From positions 12,103,001-12,167,000 of the forward strand of contig NC_046681.1 in NCBI RefSeq assembly GCF_009870125.1: 64,000 nucleotides of DNA, given 5' to 3'. The notes under the pieces were generated by a model. That model did not search any database and was not told the DNA's origin. It worked only from the letters and a program-made list of their open reading frames with translations. A program made the position numbers and the translations under genes. The number at the start of each line of letters is the position of its first letter. The stretch's first letter is position 1. The DNA is from Drosophila pseudoobscura (Eukaryota > Arthropoda > Insecta > Diptera > Drosophilidae). Positions 1-9,600 of this stretch are shown here, piece by piece.

Positions 1-284
1 ACTAGTTCATTTCGTTCTATATCGATTAACCCATCGTAGACCTTTAAGGGTTTATTGTTATTCCACCGAAAGTAGAGAATTATTTTAGCGCAGTTCAGGT
101 GAAAGATGTCATGGTTCAGAGGAAGGATTGCATGGATCCAGAAGAAGAATTCACAATCAGTAATATTCTCCGCCAATTAACTGTTTAAATAGAGGGGGCT
201 TAAGTGGGCTAAGCTCGTTTTGGCAGCTGACAAAAAAATTGGCAAAAACAAATTCAGGAAAAAAGTTAATAAATCCCCAAACAA

Positions 285-1001
285 ATGGAGATAGCGGATA
301 CGTACTACAGCAAAGATGAATACGTGGAGACGGCAAGTACCAGCAATGTTTTAAAGATCGTCTGGGAACAAGACAATTTTGATGACCTCATCATGCCAAA
401 CCTTTTTTGTTTACAGGCCTCTGGCAACAAAGTTAGCCGCCACACAGTGCTCTGCGGGTCCCAGAATATCGTGCTCAATGGTAAAGTGATTGTCCAGAGT
501 GGAGCTATCATCCGCGGCGACTTGGCCAATGTACGAGCAGGACGATATTGTGTGATCAGCAAGGATTCCGTGATACGACCACCGTACAAGCAGTTTAGCA
601 AAGGCATCGCCTTCTTCCCAATGCACATCGGAGATCATGTGTTTGTGGGCGAGGGTGCTGTAGTTTCTGCGGCTTCAGTGGGCTCTTGCGTTTATATAGG
701 CAAGAATGCCATCATTGTGAGTATTGGCATGTTGTCCAATTAAATATTTCACTCAAATCTCAATTCTCTCCCCTCGTAGGGTCGTCGCTGTGTAATCAAA
801 GACTGTTGCATCATTGAGGATGGCGCTGTGCTGCCGCCGGAGACGACTGTTTCCAGCTACATGAGGTACACGGCCAAGGGCACCATCGAGGGCGGTCAGG
901 GTAACCCGTATTTTGTGCCCGCCGCTATGCAAGACGAGATGATCAAATATACAAAATCATTCTATGAACATTTCGTGAGGACCCCGGCTCCAGCCAGCTG
1001 A
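285..1001 (+). CDS. DCTN5-p25: Dynactin subunit 5 (p25)
   Basis: Encodes the p25 subunit of the dynactin pointed-end complex, which helps dynein bind cargo membranes in the cytoplasm. I place three coding exons at 285-332, 417-716 and 780-1001, giving 189 residues; human DCTN5 is about 182. The spliced protein runs through the family landmarks [39 protein letters not shown] and FPLHIGDHVF-like text, followed by hexapeptide left-handed beta-helix repeats such as VYIGKNAII and [10 protein letters not shown]. Intron 2 (717-779) is GT-AG. Intron 1 (333-416) fits only as a GC-AG intron (donor GCAAGT); it is 84 nt with no stop, so an unspliced message stays open and would insert 28 residues. A polyA signal AATAAA lies at 1034-1039. 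The next gene is convergent, its stop only 90 bp away. Confidence 0.93.
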
Positions 1002-1091
1002 AGAGGGGAAGTGATGAGTGGCGGTTCGATTTGAATAAATGTATATTAAGTATTATATTTATTATGCACATATGATGGCTAGTCTACTTGT

Positions 1092-1813
1092 TTAATCTAT
1101 CAGTCCCGTCTCGCATTCGAAGGCCTCATGGGCCATTTGAAAGATGGGATAACTCATGCCCGTGCGACGAGCTATAACAGCAGCCACCTCATCTGAATTA
1201 TTCTCCTTCTTGGGCTGCACATTCCTGTCCAACAGCAGGGTTGTGGCTGTGTTCCTGCAATTGGATACTGTGGCGGCAATGTGCAATGGCGTTTGTTTTC
1301 CCTCCGATTCGGCGTTTACATCTGCACCAAACTGCAGCAGAAGCTGAGCCACATCGGCATTGTTCCACTTGCAGGCAGAGTGCAGCGGAGTCCAGCCCAG
1401 ATCGGTGCGGGCATTGGGATCGGCCTTGTACTGCAGCAATAGCTTGGCAATGTCCACGAAATTGTTGTATGCAGCCCGATGCAGGGGACTGTAGCCATCG
1501 CTGTCACGGGCATTGACCGCATCCGGGTCCAGTCTGAGGATTTCACGCACCTCACTTATACGGTTCTCGTTGACGGCCCACAGAATCATGCGTTCAACGC
1601 TGGCTGAGAGTGTGTGCAGAAAACCCATTTAAAGGTAACAACTTTGTAGAAGAAGAATCTGAATTTTAGCCGCTTACCCTGGGGGTTCTTGTCCTCCTCA
1701 ATAAGTTCGTCGGCGTCGTCATCCCAGCCGCTTACAAACATCCCGCGCGGCACCTTGGCATGGCGCAGTTTCTCCACTTGAGATTTTTCATCATCCGAAT
1801 CGTAGTCAGCCAT
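1092..1813 (-). CDS. Ankrd49: ANKRD49-like ankyrin repeat protein
   Basis: Small ankyrin-repeat protein, probably the ANKRD49 orthologue (in D. melanogaster I believe this is l(2)35Be, not certain). Two exons read right to left, 1813-1678 and 1603-1092, give 215 residues. The first exon encodes an acidic N-terminus (MADYDSDDEKSQVEKLRHAK, then DDDADELIEEDKNPQ). The second encodes about four ankyrin repeats: a first around ILWAVNENR, then GYSPLHRAAYNN, GWTPLHSACKWNN and KQTPLHIAATVS, followed by a tail with IARRTG. The SACKWNN and ARRT motifs match human ANKRD49. The splice uses donor GTAAGC at 1677-1672 and an acceptor CTCTCAG ending at 1604; the upstream ATG at 1628 inside the intron is not used in this model. 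It shares a 196-bp divergent promoter with NC2beta. Confidence 0.88.
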
Positions 1814-2009
1814 TGTTTAAGTAAATTTTAATTGAATTTATAGAAAATCTTGTTTTCCGCGTATGTGCACTTCACTGCAGTCGATAGGTCTGGCTTCAAT
1901 CGATATTTGATTGTGGCATTAGCCAACACAGTTTTCCAACACTCTCCAGCAAGAAGCAGCATTTTCCATTAATTTTGCTTGGTTTTTGTTTACGTTTTCG
2001 AGCCACGCC
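1814..2009. promoter_or_regulatory. Divergent promoter, ANKRD49-like / NC2beta
   Basis: This 196-bp gap separates the two start codons and must hold both promoters. It has no TATA box. It holds a DRE-like ATCGATA site (AATCGATA at 1898-1905) and a nearby TCGATAGG at 1881-1888, the type of element bound by DREF at Drosophila housekeeping promoters. The assignment as a DRE is inference from sequence alone. Confidence 0.5.
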
Positions 2010-2561
2010 ATGTCCAATCCCCAGGAGGAGCTTTTGCCACCCAGTGCCGAGGATGATGAACTTACTTTGCCACGCGCCAGCATCAACAAGATCATCAAAG
2101 AGCTGGTGCCCACTGTGCGCGTAGCCAACGAGAGTCGCGAGCTGATATTGAATTGCTGCTCGGAATTTATCCATTTGATCAGTTCGGAGGCGAACGAGGT
2201 GTGCAATCTGCGAAACAAGAAGACCATCAATGCCGAACATGTCCTGGAGGCGCTGGAGCGACTGGGATTCACCGATTACAAGCAGGAGGCTGAGGCAGTT
2301 CTGCACGACTGCAAGGAGGTGGCTGCCAAGCGACGCAGGCAAAGCACTAGGCTGGAAAATCTTGGCATACCCGAGGAGGAGCTCCTGCGCCAGCAGCAAG
2401 AACTGTTCGCCAAGGCGCGCGAAGAGCAGGCACGCGAGGAACAGCAACAGTGGATGAGTATGCAGGCAGCGGCTATGATCCAAAAGCCACCACACGCCGA
2501 TGGCTCCATCGCCAGCAAGCCCAGTGAGGATGATGACGACGACGACGATGATGACTACTAG
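2010..2561 (+). CDS. NC2beta: Negative cofactor 2 beta (Dr1)
   Basis: Histone-fold subunit of NC2, which with NC2alpha grips TBP on DNA, blocks TFIIA/TFIIB entry and favours DPE-type promoters. Single exon, 183 residues. I chose the ATG at 2010 (MSNPQEELLPP) because that matches the fly protein; an in-frame ATG at 1986 would add only eight residues (MFTFSSHA). Residues about 16-100 form the H2B-like histone fold (LTLPRASINKIIKE, RELILNCCSEFIHLISSEAN, KTINAEHVLEALERLGF). A basic segment KRRRQSTRLENLGIPEEEL and a Q/E-rich helix (QQQELFAKAREEQ) follow, and the protein ends in an aspartate run and Tyr. Its stop is only 73 bp from that of Thg1, read convergently. Confidence 0.97.
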   Translation: MSNPQEELLPPSAEDDELTLPRASINKIIKELVPTVRVANESRELILNCCSEFIHLISSEANEVCNLRNKKTINAEHVLEALERLGFTDYKQEAEAVLHDCKEVAAKRRRQSTRLENLGIPEEELLRQQQELFAKAREEQAREEQQQWMSMQAAAMIQKPPHADGSIASKPSEDDDDDDDDDY

Positions 2562-2634
2562 TAGTTATTTTTTTTTTTTTTAGCATTGCTTAATGTAATT
2601 TTAATCTTAAAATATATTGCCATAAGTTGAACTA

Positions 2635-3651
2635 TCAGCTAATCCCGGCCAGATTCTCTGGTTGCTTCTTTTCGTAATCGCCCTTCTCGTGCTTGGTGTT
2701 CAATTGCAAGTCCACTAGTCTGGGCATGATTTCAGGAGCCGTATAAGTGCCGGGCACATACTTTCCCAATATCTCTGTGTGGACTTTCCAGAAGTGCGAT
2801 GAAATCAGATCTTCGTGGAGCGGCACGATTGCCTGTCTCCCCTTTTGGTCATTATCCCCATCGCTGATAACACGTTTCCGGAGCAGTATCGTACCCTTTC
2901 GGTACATGGCTGGCAGATTGTTGTAATTGATGCCAAACTCTTGGAATAGCAATTCGTTTTTATCCGCTGAGAAGGTTCCACGTAGTCGTTCCTCGGCCTT
3001 TTGATTGCTCAATCCCGAGTCCAGAACGAGTTTCCAAAATGCAGTATTATACAGATTATTCACATGGACATCGGCCTGCCGCCAGCTCAGATAATCCCTT
3101 AGATTCTCATCCGAAGGATATAGCACCACGCGCCCATCAAAGCATGGGGCATAGGCCAGCGGCAAACTCATCCACTTGGACCACTGCATCACATAGCTCG
3201 TGGAGAACAGGCTGGTCACGTAGGTCAGTAGTTTCGCTGAGCGACGCTTGAATGCCGCCGTCTCCTTGCGAAACACAAACGAATATTCATCGCTCTGGCC
3301 ATAGGCCAGGACAACATCCCGAAACTCCTGCATGACAGCAGTGGCAGCCGCATTCATTACATTAAGAGCTACAAGAAAAGTTTTAACGAATCATAATCTT
3401 GATCATCCGTTGGTTGTTTCTTTACCATTCTCGTCGTTTGGCTTCTCAAAGTTGTGGGTCTTGGAGAACTTGTGAAACTTTTTGCCATCAATCCGAATAA
3501 CAATCCACACATTCGGTAAAATGGTGTCATCCTGCTCGTATGTTTTCACATATTCATATCTGCTGCAAGCCATACTGCGTTTGCGCAGCTCTCGAGCGGT
3601 TGTTTTAATTAATAAAGAGTTCAATTTATTTACAAGCCCGAGAAAACGCAT
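2635..3651 (-). CDS. Thg1: tRNA-His guanylyltransferase
   Basis: Adds the G-1 nucleotide to the 5' end of tRNA-His, the identity element for histidyl-tRNA synthetase. Two exons, read 3651-3426 and 3368-2635, give 319 residues. Catalytic-palm motifs are present: VIRIDGKKFHKFS (metal-binding Asp) and LAYGQSDEYSFVF (second acidic motif), then the family signature HVNNLYNTAFWKL and an RKGTILLRK segment. The junction reads PNDEN/ALNVMNAAAT, as in animal homologues. The first ATG gives a 26-residue basic, hydroxyl-rich leader (MRFLGLVNKLNSLLIKTTAR) before the core Met of MACSRYEYVK, which looks like a mitochondrial targeting sequence; the inner Met could give a cytosolic form. In D. melanogaster this should be CG4103 (from memory). 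Confidence 0.95.
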
Positions 3652-3976
3652 TTATAAACCGAAATCTGAAAGACCGCATGAATTGGTAACAGCTGATTGG
3701 TCGCAACAGCTCACAACACTATCAACTATCGGGTCCATAGTGATGGAAGATGGGCCATCGGCGATACTTTGACTTCCATAAGGTACGTTTAATAATTTCT
3801 TTCTTTATATAATATTTGAGTAATTGCATGTAATTCAATTTAGTTAGCACTTTCCTATATTTTTTTACTTCATAGAAAATTTTCGGTCATTCCCAACTTA
3901 GTCACCCAAAATGTGACCCAAAATCATCGATAAAAAAAAATGTCCATCCCAAACAAAGTAGGAATTAAGTGAAATT
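3652..3976. promoter_or_regulatory. Divergent promoter, Thg1 / cap methyltransferase
   Basis: A 325-bp non-coding gap between opposed start codons. A DRE-like ATCGATA lies at 3926-3932, 45 bp before the cap-methyltransferase ATG, followed by an A-run. There is no TATA box at a suitable distance. I see nothing else distinctive here. Confidence 0.4.
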
Positions 3977-5260
3977 ATGAGCATCTACGAACAAAATGTC
4001 GCCGATGAGAAGTTTGCCAAAGCACACAAAAACGTCAGCCTCTCCGACGACGAGGAGAGCGAAAGCAATGCAGAATCTGCGACGACAGCGGCCCCAATAA
4101 ATGCAGGCCAAGACGATGCGGCAGGCGGGGATGATGAAGAAGCCCAGGAGGGCGCCGCAAACACCCACGTTGTGGCCAGTCATTACAACGAGCTGAAGGA
4201 GGGTGGACGGAGGGATCGACAGAAATCCAAGATATTCTTCATGCGGAACTTCAACAATTGGATCAAGAGCATGCTGATCAATGAGTACATGGCTCTGATT
4301 AAGGAATCCAAGCGGGTTGGCGATGCCCTGCGAGTGCTCGACATGTGTTGCGGCAAGGGCGGCGACCTGTTGAAGTGGGAAAAGGCCGCCATCACGCATA
4401 TAATTTGTACGGACATTGCTGAGGTATCGGTGGAGCAGTGCCAGCGGCGGTACCAGGATATATTGGAGCGTGCGGAGAAATCCAAGTACGCCAACAAATT
4501 TACAGCTGAATTCTTTGCCTGCGATTCAACGCTGGTGCGTCTCCGCGAGCGGTATAAGGATGTCACCCTGCAGCTAAATTTAGTTTCCTGCCAGTTTGCA
4601 TTTCACTATTGCTTCGAGTCCCTGGGCCAGGCCGATTGCATGATGCGTAATGCAGCCGAATGCCTGGAGCCGGGCGGTTATTTTATAGCCACTATGCCGG
4701 ATGCCTATGAAATAATGCGACGAAAGCGGGAAGCTGGTCCAGATGCTCAAAGTTTTGGCAACGATGTGTACAACATTAAATTTGATTGTGAGACGGATCC
4801 TCTGCCACTGTTCGGTGCGAAATATCAGTTTCATTTGGAGGGCGTTGTGGATTGTCCCGAATTTCTAGTCCATTTCCCCACTCTGGTCAAGCTGGGACGC
4901 AAGTATGGCCTGAAGTTGGTCAGAAAGACCACATTTGCGGACTACTACAAGGAAGCTCTGCCCCAGGGTCGTAATCTATTGCAACGAATGTCGGGATTGG
5001 AGTCTATCCAGCCGCAGCGTTGTGCCAATGATGATCAATTTGCCCATGTCCAGGAATTTCAGGCATCCCAGCGGGGCAGGCCGCTGGGTACACTCTCGAA
5101 ATCCGAGTGGGAAGCAACAAGTGAGTGGTCATCAAATATTTATTGAAAGTATCCCTTTATCTCTTGTTCTCTTCTAGCTCTATATCTGGTCTGTGCCTTC
5201 AAGAAATACAAAAATACTTGGGATGCCAATGGCAAACCCGTATTTGAGTTTGACGACTGA
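3977..5260 (+). CDS. l(2)35Bd: mRNA cap guanine-N7 methyltransferase (RNMT)
   Basis: Transfers a methyl group from S-adenosylmethionine to N7 of the guanine cap on nascent nuclear mRNA. Two exons, 3977-5120 and 5178-5260, give 408 residues. The N-terminal 70 residues are acidic and low complexity (LSDDEESESNAESATT). Then come RSKIFFMRNFNNWIK-like cap-methyltransferase text, SAM motif I VLDMCCGKGGDLLKW, an acidic loop ICTDIAEVS, the catalytic-region QFAFHYCFES and PGGYFIATMPDAYEI. The second exon supplies LYLVCAFKKYKNTWDANGKP and ends EFDD. Donor GTGAGT at 5121 and acceptor CTTCTAG ending 5177 are strong. The gene symbol follows from synteny with D. melanogaster CG3688 and is less certain than the product. 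Confidence 0.95.
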
Positions 5261-5934
5261 ATAGCAACATCAATATTGTATTGTCCAATTCTCTAAACAT
5301 TATAGTACTCGATCGCATGAACAGAAATTAATTTTAAGCTTAAACCGCATGCTAAGAAATATAGTTTTAAAGAATAATGGCAGAGAAATGTAATAGGTAT
5401 CTTTCGTAGGAGTTTTCAAGTAATTTTTTGTATACTGTTTTAAGTCAAAATTATCATCCATAGATTCAATTATAAAAAAAAAATAAATTGTAAATTCAGT
5501 TCAATAGTTTAAATCAATTTCGAATTACATATAAATATTATCAAGTTATCAAATATAGTTTTTTTTTATTTATTCAACTAAAGTGTAAAGATTGTATCTT
5601 TTATAAATTATAAATACCCAATATAAAATGTTTTATTATACAAATATTTTACTGCAAAATCATTTAAATGATGTCTCGGATTTTCTTGGCTAAAAGGAAT
5701 AAATCTCCTTATAATCTGATAGTGGGTACCATTTGAAATAAAAGGAATTGATACTACCATTATGAATGTTTAATGTGATCTGACAGCATAATAAATAAAC
5801 AAATAATAAATGTATATCTCTTTCGATTTTTCTATTATTAGCATCTGTAAATTACAGACTCTGATTACATTTCGAGTTCAATGAATTTGCATTGTCCACA
5901 GGCTTGTGCTAAATTCTGCGATAAGCCCCGGAGC
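5261..5934. other. AT-rich intergenic DNA
   Basis: Holds the 3' UTR of the cap methyltransferase (AATAAA-like sites near 5482) and then AT-rich DNA with poly-T and poly-A runs. No coding frame or RNA gene is visible. Confidence 0.6.
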
Positions 5935-5943
5935 CATAAAAAG
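5935..5943 (+). promoter_or_regulatory. TATA-like box of secreted-protein gene 1
   Basis: CATAAAAAG followed by CGCAGCAG lies about 55 bp before the ATG at 5993. The same block, TATAAAAAGCGCAGCA, is at the matching place before the paralogue at 13185, so it is probably the core promoter. Identification rests on position and on conservation between paralogues. Confidence 0.6.
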
Positions 5944-5992
5944 CGCAGCAGTTGCTCCGGAAGCTTCAGTCTGATTTTAAATACTGCACAAG

Positions 5993-6577
5993 ATGCACTA
6001 CTCTCTGATATTTACTGTGACTATATCTGTGCTGGTGAGCTACACCAGTAGCTTTAGTATTCCACATCCCTTCGAAAATCTGTGCGAATTTCTGAAATAT
6101 GTTGAGAAAAATCAACACGAAGCTCTGGAGTCCCTAACACAAAAGGCAGCAGTTCTTGGCCGGGCGGCCATTGAAATCTTGCCAAAAAATTCAAGTTTCG
6201 AGGAGTATATAAAGCGAGATCTCGACTCGGTCAACAACACTCAAGGATTCGATCAGAAGATTGATTTTTTGAACAGGTTCGAAAGCTCCTACAACCGATA
6301 CATACTCGGCAACTTGAGTCTCGAAAGCCAGCCCACTCTCCGGCTAATGTACAACAATTGGGATTCCGAAAGTACCAACATAATCGAAAATTCCAATAGT
6401 AATATTAGCGCACGCTTCGATGAAATGAGAAATAAGCCATCGGAAAATTGGAGCATTGTAAAGCAGGAGTATTCGAGCGCAAGCAATGTCTATATGTATC
6501 GACGTGATTACGATGGACACGCATTTTTTGGTCGCTATCTTTATTCAGATAAATCTAAGTACTATTGTGATGAATAA
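5993..6577 (+). CDS. Secreted protein, local tandem family, copy 1
   Basis: I do not recognise this family. The 194-residue product starts with a clear signal peptide (MHYSLIFTVTISVLVSYTSS) and has no other membrane segment, so it should be secreted. It is predicted mostly helical, with few cysteines (one near LCEFLK, one in the C-terminal YYCDE). It is the paralogue of the gene at 13185: both share LGRAAI.ILPKNS.FE, a D-rich stretch, FLN.F...Y.R.IL and MYN.W.S. It has no intron where the paralogue has one; a 15-nt stretch encoding VSYTS sits at that site. AATAAA at 6573-6578 overlaps the stop codon. Rapid divergence, small size and secretion resemble seminal-fluid or immune effector genes, but that is inference. 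Confidence 0.8.
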   Translation: MHYSLIFTVTISVLVSYTSSFSIPHPFENLCEFLKYVEKNQHEALESLTQKAAVLGRAAIEILPKNSSFEEYIKRDLDSVNNTQGFDQKIDFLNRFESSYNRYILGNLSLESQPTLRLMYNNWDSESTNIIENSNSNISARFDEMRNKPSENWSIVKQEYSSASNVYMYRRDYDGHAFFGRYLYSDKSKYYCDE

Positions 6578-8934
6578 AGTTTGAACTTGGAAATAATTTT
6601 GAAAATAAATTACAAATTGTAAATGCATGTGGAACAATCTTCCCATAACATTAAATCAATTAGGAGCGCAACAAAATTAAAGAAAGCAATAATGGATTAA
6701 TGGATGTTAATGTTTTAATGAAATGTTATCATGAAATAAATAAAAATGCAATTTTGCCAACGCATCAAAAATAACCCTACCCCTTAAAGAAGGGACCAAA
6801 AAGCTGTTTCAATTCTCTTTTCACCTATGCTTCGTCCCTGACCGCGGCCCGATACCTACCCGGCTTCGTCTGTTCAGCTAAGTCGGTCCCAGAATCGTTT
6901 GGACAACAAATACGCAGTCTATCCTAGGTATTTCTCGTTTCCACTGGATAATATATAATGTTTTGTTGACGAAGGCAGCGATAGGTGGCAACTTCAATGG
7001 TAATATTTTAATCCAAACTATTTATATAGTATTCCGACCATTTGAAATGTTCTGAGACAAGCTGCAACAGTTTTTTGATTTCTGAAATAGATTCAAACCT
7101 ACGAATTCCTAGCCGAAAGACCATTAAGCATTAGACAACCCTCGCTCGAGTCGTGTATCGCTATTTCTTTGCAAAGCTCTGATAACGAAGCTTTTGTCGG
7201 CTGAAACGAGTTCGAAACTGGAAGGCTGGAATGCAGAGAAAGCTTCGAAAAGGGAGCAAAGAGCAGAGCAGCAGCAGCAGCGGCGCTCTTTCGCATGGCC
7301 ATTGAGAGCGCACAGCTGTTGCTTTCACAGCGACGGCGCCTTTGAAGGACATCGGGCAAAGGTTAGTCCTGACGTTTACGTTGCCGGGTCGTGCCTGAGA
7401 CCGAGACCTGGCCTGGTCTCTTAGCCTAGCCTTCTTGGTGTGGCCCCAAAGCGAGCGAGCAGGCGGCAGGCGTCAGGCGGCAGGCGGCCGAGTCATAACC
7501 GTGTCGTGCCAGGCATTCAATGCATCAATGAATTATTATAGCTCAAGTGTAAATAAATATTTGATAACGAAACAAAGCTATGGGGTGTGGGGGTTGCCAT
7601 GGGGTTAGGAGAAACTCAGGTACTCAGGTGCGTGGAACGGGTCTGGGTATAAATTACGCCATTGATTGGTTTCGAGCCAACTGCACAAAACTTTATATTG
7701 GGGCAATCAGTTATGGTGTAGCTCTGCTCTCCTCTCCCCTTCACTGTATATGAGGTACGGTAGTGCCCCCCTCTCACTCTCTCTTTTTCTGTGTATCTGG
7801 TGTGTCTGTCTACCTCTCTCACTCTCTCTCTCTCGCTCCTTCTGTCTCTCTCTCGCCATGGCTCCTTGGGCTCTTCTTTCGTTTGTGGATGATGGCCGGC
7901 CATTTCTCCAAGTTCTTGTCAGATAATTTCATTATTTAAAGTTTTGCTCATAAAAATAAACTTTGGGTGTAAAGTTTAAATTTGTTTTGCACATACTGAG
8001 GCGAACACAGTGTGTACAGCCATACCGACCAAAGGCTGGTACTGGCACTGCTGCTGCTGCTGGCTCTGGTACTGGTAGAACAAATTGTTTACAACAAGAG
8101 CCAGGCACGTGTAGTATACATACATACATACATTAACACACACACACACATACATATATATGTATACATATATGTATGGGTATTGTGTGTGTGTTTGCTG
8201 TGGGTATATGGGTGGATGGGTCCGCTTTGTTTAAAGTAGAGCGTGCGTATTTATAAGGCAAACAACAGAGGAACCCAGCCAGAGCCCCAGCCAGAACCCA
8301 GAGCCCAGTAGCCAGTACCGAGGGACCAGAGCCAAGAGCCCAGAGCCAGAGCTCAGAATACAGAACCCAGAGCCATGGCTAACAGAGAGCTGTTTACGTT
8401 TGCACACACGGCTTGCCCTGTACGGTACCCCCTTTGTCCCACCCATTACATCCTCTCGCTGGCATTCTCTTGGCCAGGGCATGGTCCTCTCCGCCATGTC
8501 CTTCGCCACGACTCGCTTTGCACTGATTGGCCCTAATGAATCTTTTTGTTACCTTCTCCATGCGGCCGCCTGCGCATTGTACCATGCGGTCTATGTAAAT
8601 TAGTTCACTTTTAACCCAAATCCCCGACAAGGGGCTGAATCTGATGACACCCGCAGCCACCCCACCCACTCCGCCATGGAAGAAATTACAATTTTAAATA
8701 TTCATGCTGCTTTTCTCTTTTGTGTAACTTTTGATATAAGTTGTCACTTGTTAATCCCAAAGATTCGGTATGAAAAAATAATTAGTATAACAATTTGAAG
8801 CTGAACAAACGGTTCAAGAATTGCAACCAGCTTTTGGTAGAATTTTTGTATTTTGTGGGATACAACGTACTTCAGTTCCTCTATAAAATATTCTTGGAAG
8901 ACATCTTGTCTTATCTTGTCTTGTCTTGCAATCA
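6578..8934. other. Repeat-rich intergenic DNA
   Basis: No convincing gene. Simple repeats include CT-rich runs at about 7770-7857, CTG runs at about 8046-8070 and CA/TA tracts at about 8130-8200. Short open frames here (for example 7194-7424 and 8394-8669) are low complexity and have no protein-like composition. A GC-rich patch at 6838-6900 has no tRNA fold that I can see. Confidence 0.55.
8269..8376. repeat. Degenerate CAGAGCCCAG minisatellite
   Basis: About 108 bp made of imperfect units around CAGAGCC / CCAGAACC / CAGTAGCC, arranged head to tail with a spacing of about 6-14 bp. It has no coding capacity that I trust. Confidence 0.6.
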
Positions 8935-9600
8935 ACCAGTCGGAAAATTCTGTACCATTCCGATCAGAGGAACATAGACATGCTTCACATACAGCATCAT
9001 TATCAGAATGTCCATGAACAGCATCATTCAGATGCTGTTTCCTAGTGTTTCCTCTTGTCTGTTCATCAGAACTGATCTCTTAATCAATCCCATACTGTGC
9101 TACATTCTCGTAATCGCTTCTTGGTACCCATTCCTTGGGAAAATGCTGCGATTATGTCAAGGCACGCAGCGATCTACCACTGAAAAGCGCAGCAAATCTT
9201 CAGTAAAGTATAGTTTTCGTTTAAACTCTGAAAAAGATGCATTACTCGCTGATGTTTACTGTGACTTTAGCTGTGCTGGTGGGAAGAATGAGATCCTAAT
9301 TGAAACTCTTTAGTTCCAGACCTTGGCCAGTGGCGTTCCTGCGGACTGACAAACCGATAGTCTGTGGATGCGTGGCAGATCTTGAGGCAATTCGATAGGT
9401 AATGCTAGAGACCCTAAAGCGTGGGCATCTTCGCTGAAATTCAAATTACCAAGACCAGCTCGAGATCCGAGAAATGTACAACAACTGGAAGTCCGAAAGT
9501 AAAGAAATAATCAGAGATTTCGATCTCATGCTCGTCGATGAAACAAATGATCTTTTTAAAAGACTGTCGTGGGCAACCCACCCTATTCAGTAGTATTTGT
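8935..9600 (+). pseudogene. Secreted-protein family, copy 2, decayed
   Basis: The segment aligns along its length with 12855-13690. The promoter-like part (8935-9236) shares long stretches such as TTCCTCTTGTCTGTTCAT and the CTACATTCTCGTAATCG block. The coding remnant starts at ATG 9237 with MHYSLMFTVTLAVL, then the donor site (GTGGG instead of GTGAG). An acceptor TTCCAG ends at 9318, and the following frame hits a TGA within about ten codons. Most of the middle of exon 2 is deleted; the end can still be recognised around 9447-9590 (CCGAGAAATGTACAACAAC, as in the intact copy). The TATA block has become TGAAAAGCG, so promoter and coding region are both damaged. Confidence 0.8.

Noticed and set aside
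6838-6900. GC-rich patch considered as a tRNA or snoRNA
   Set aside because: I could not fit an acceptor stem with a T-loop GGTTCRA motif, nor C/D box motifs, so no RNA gene is claimed.
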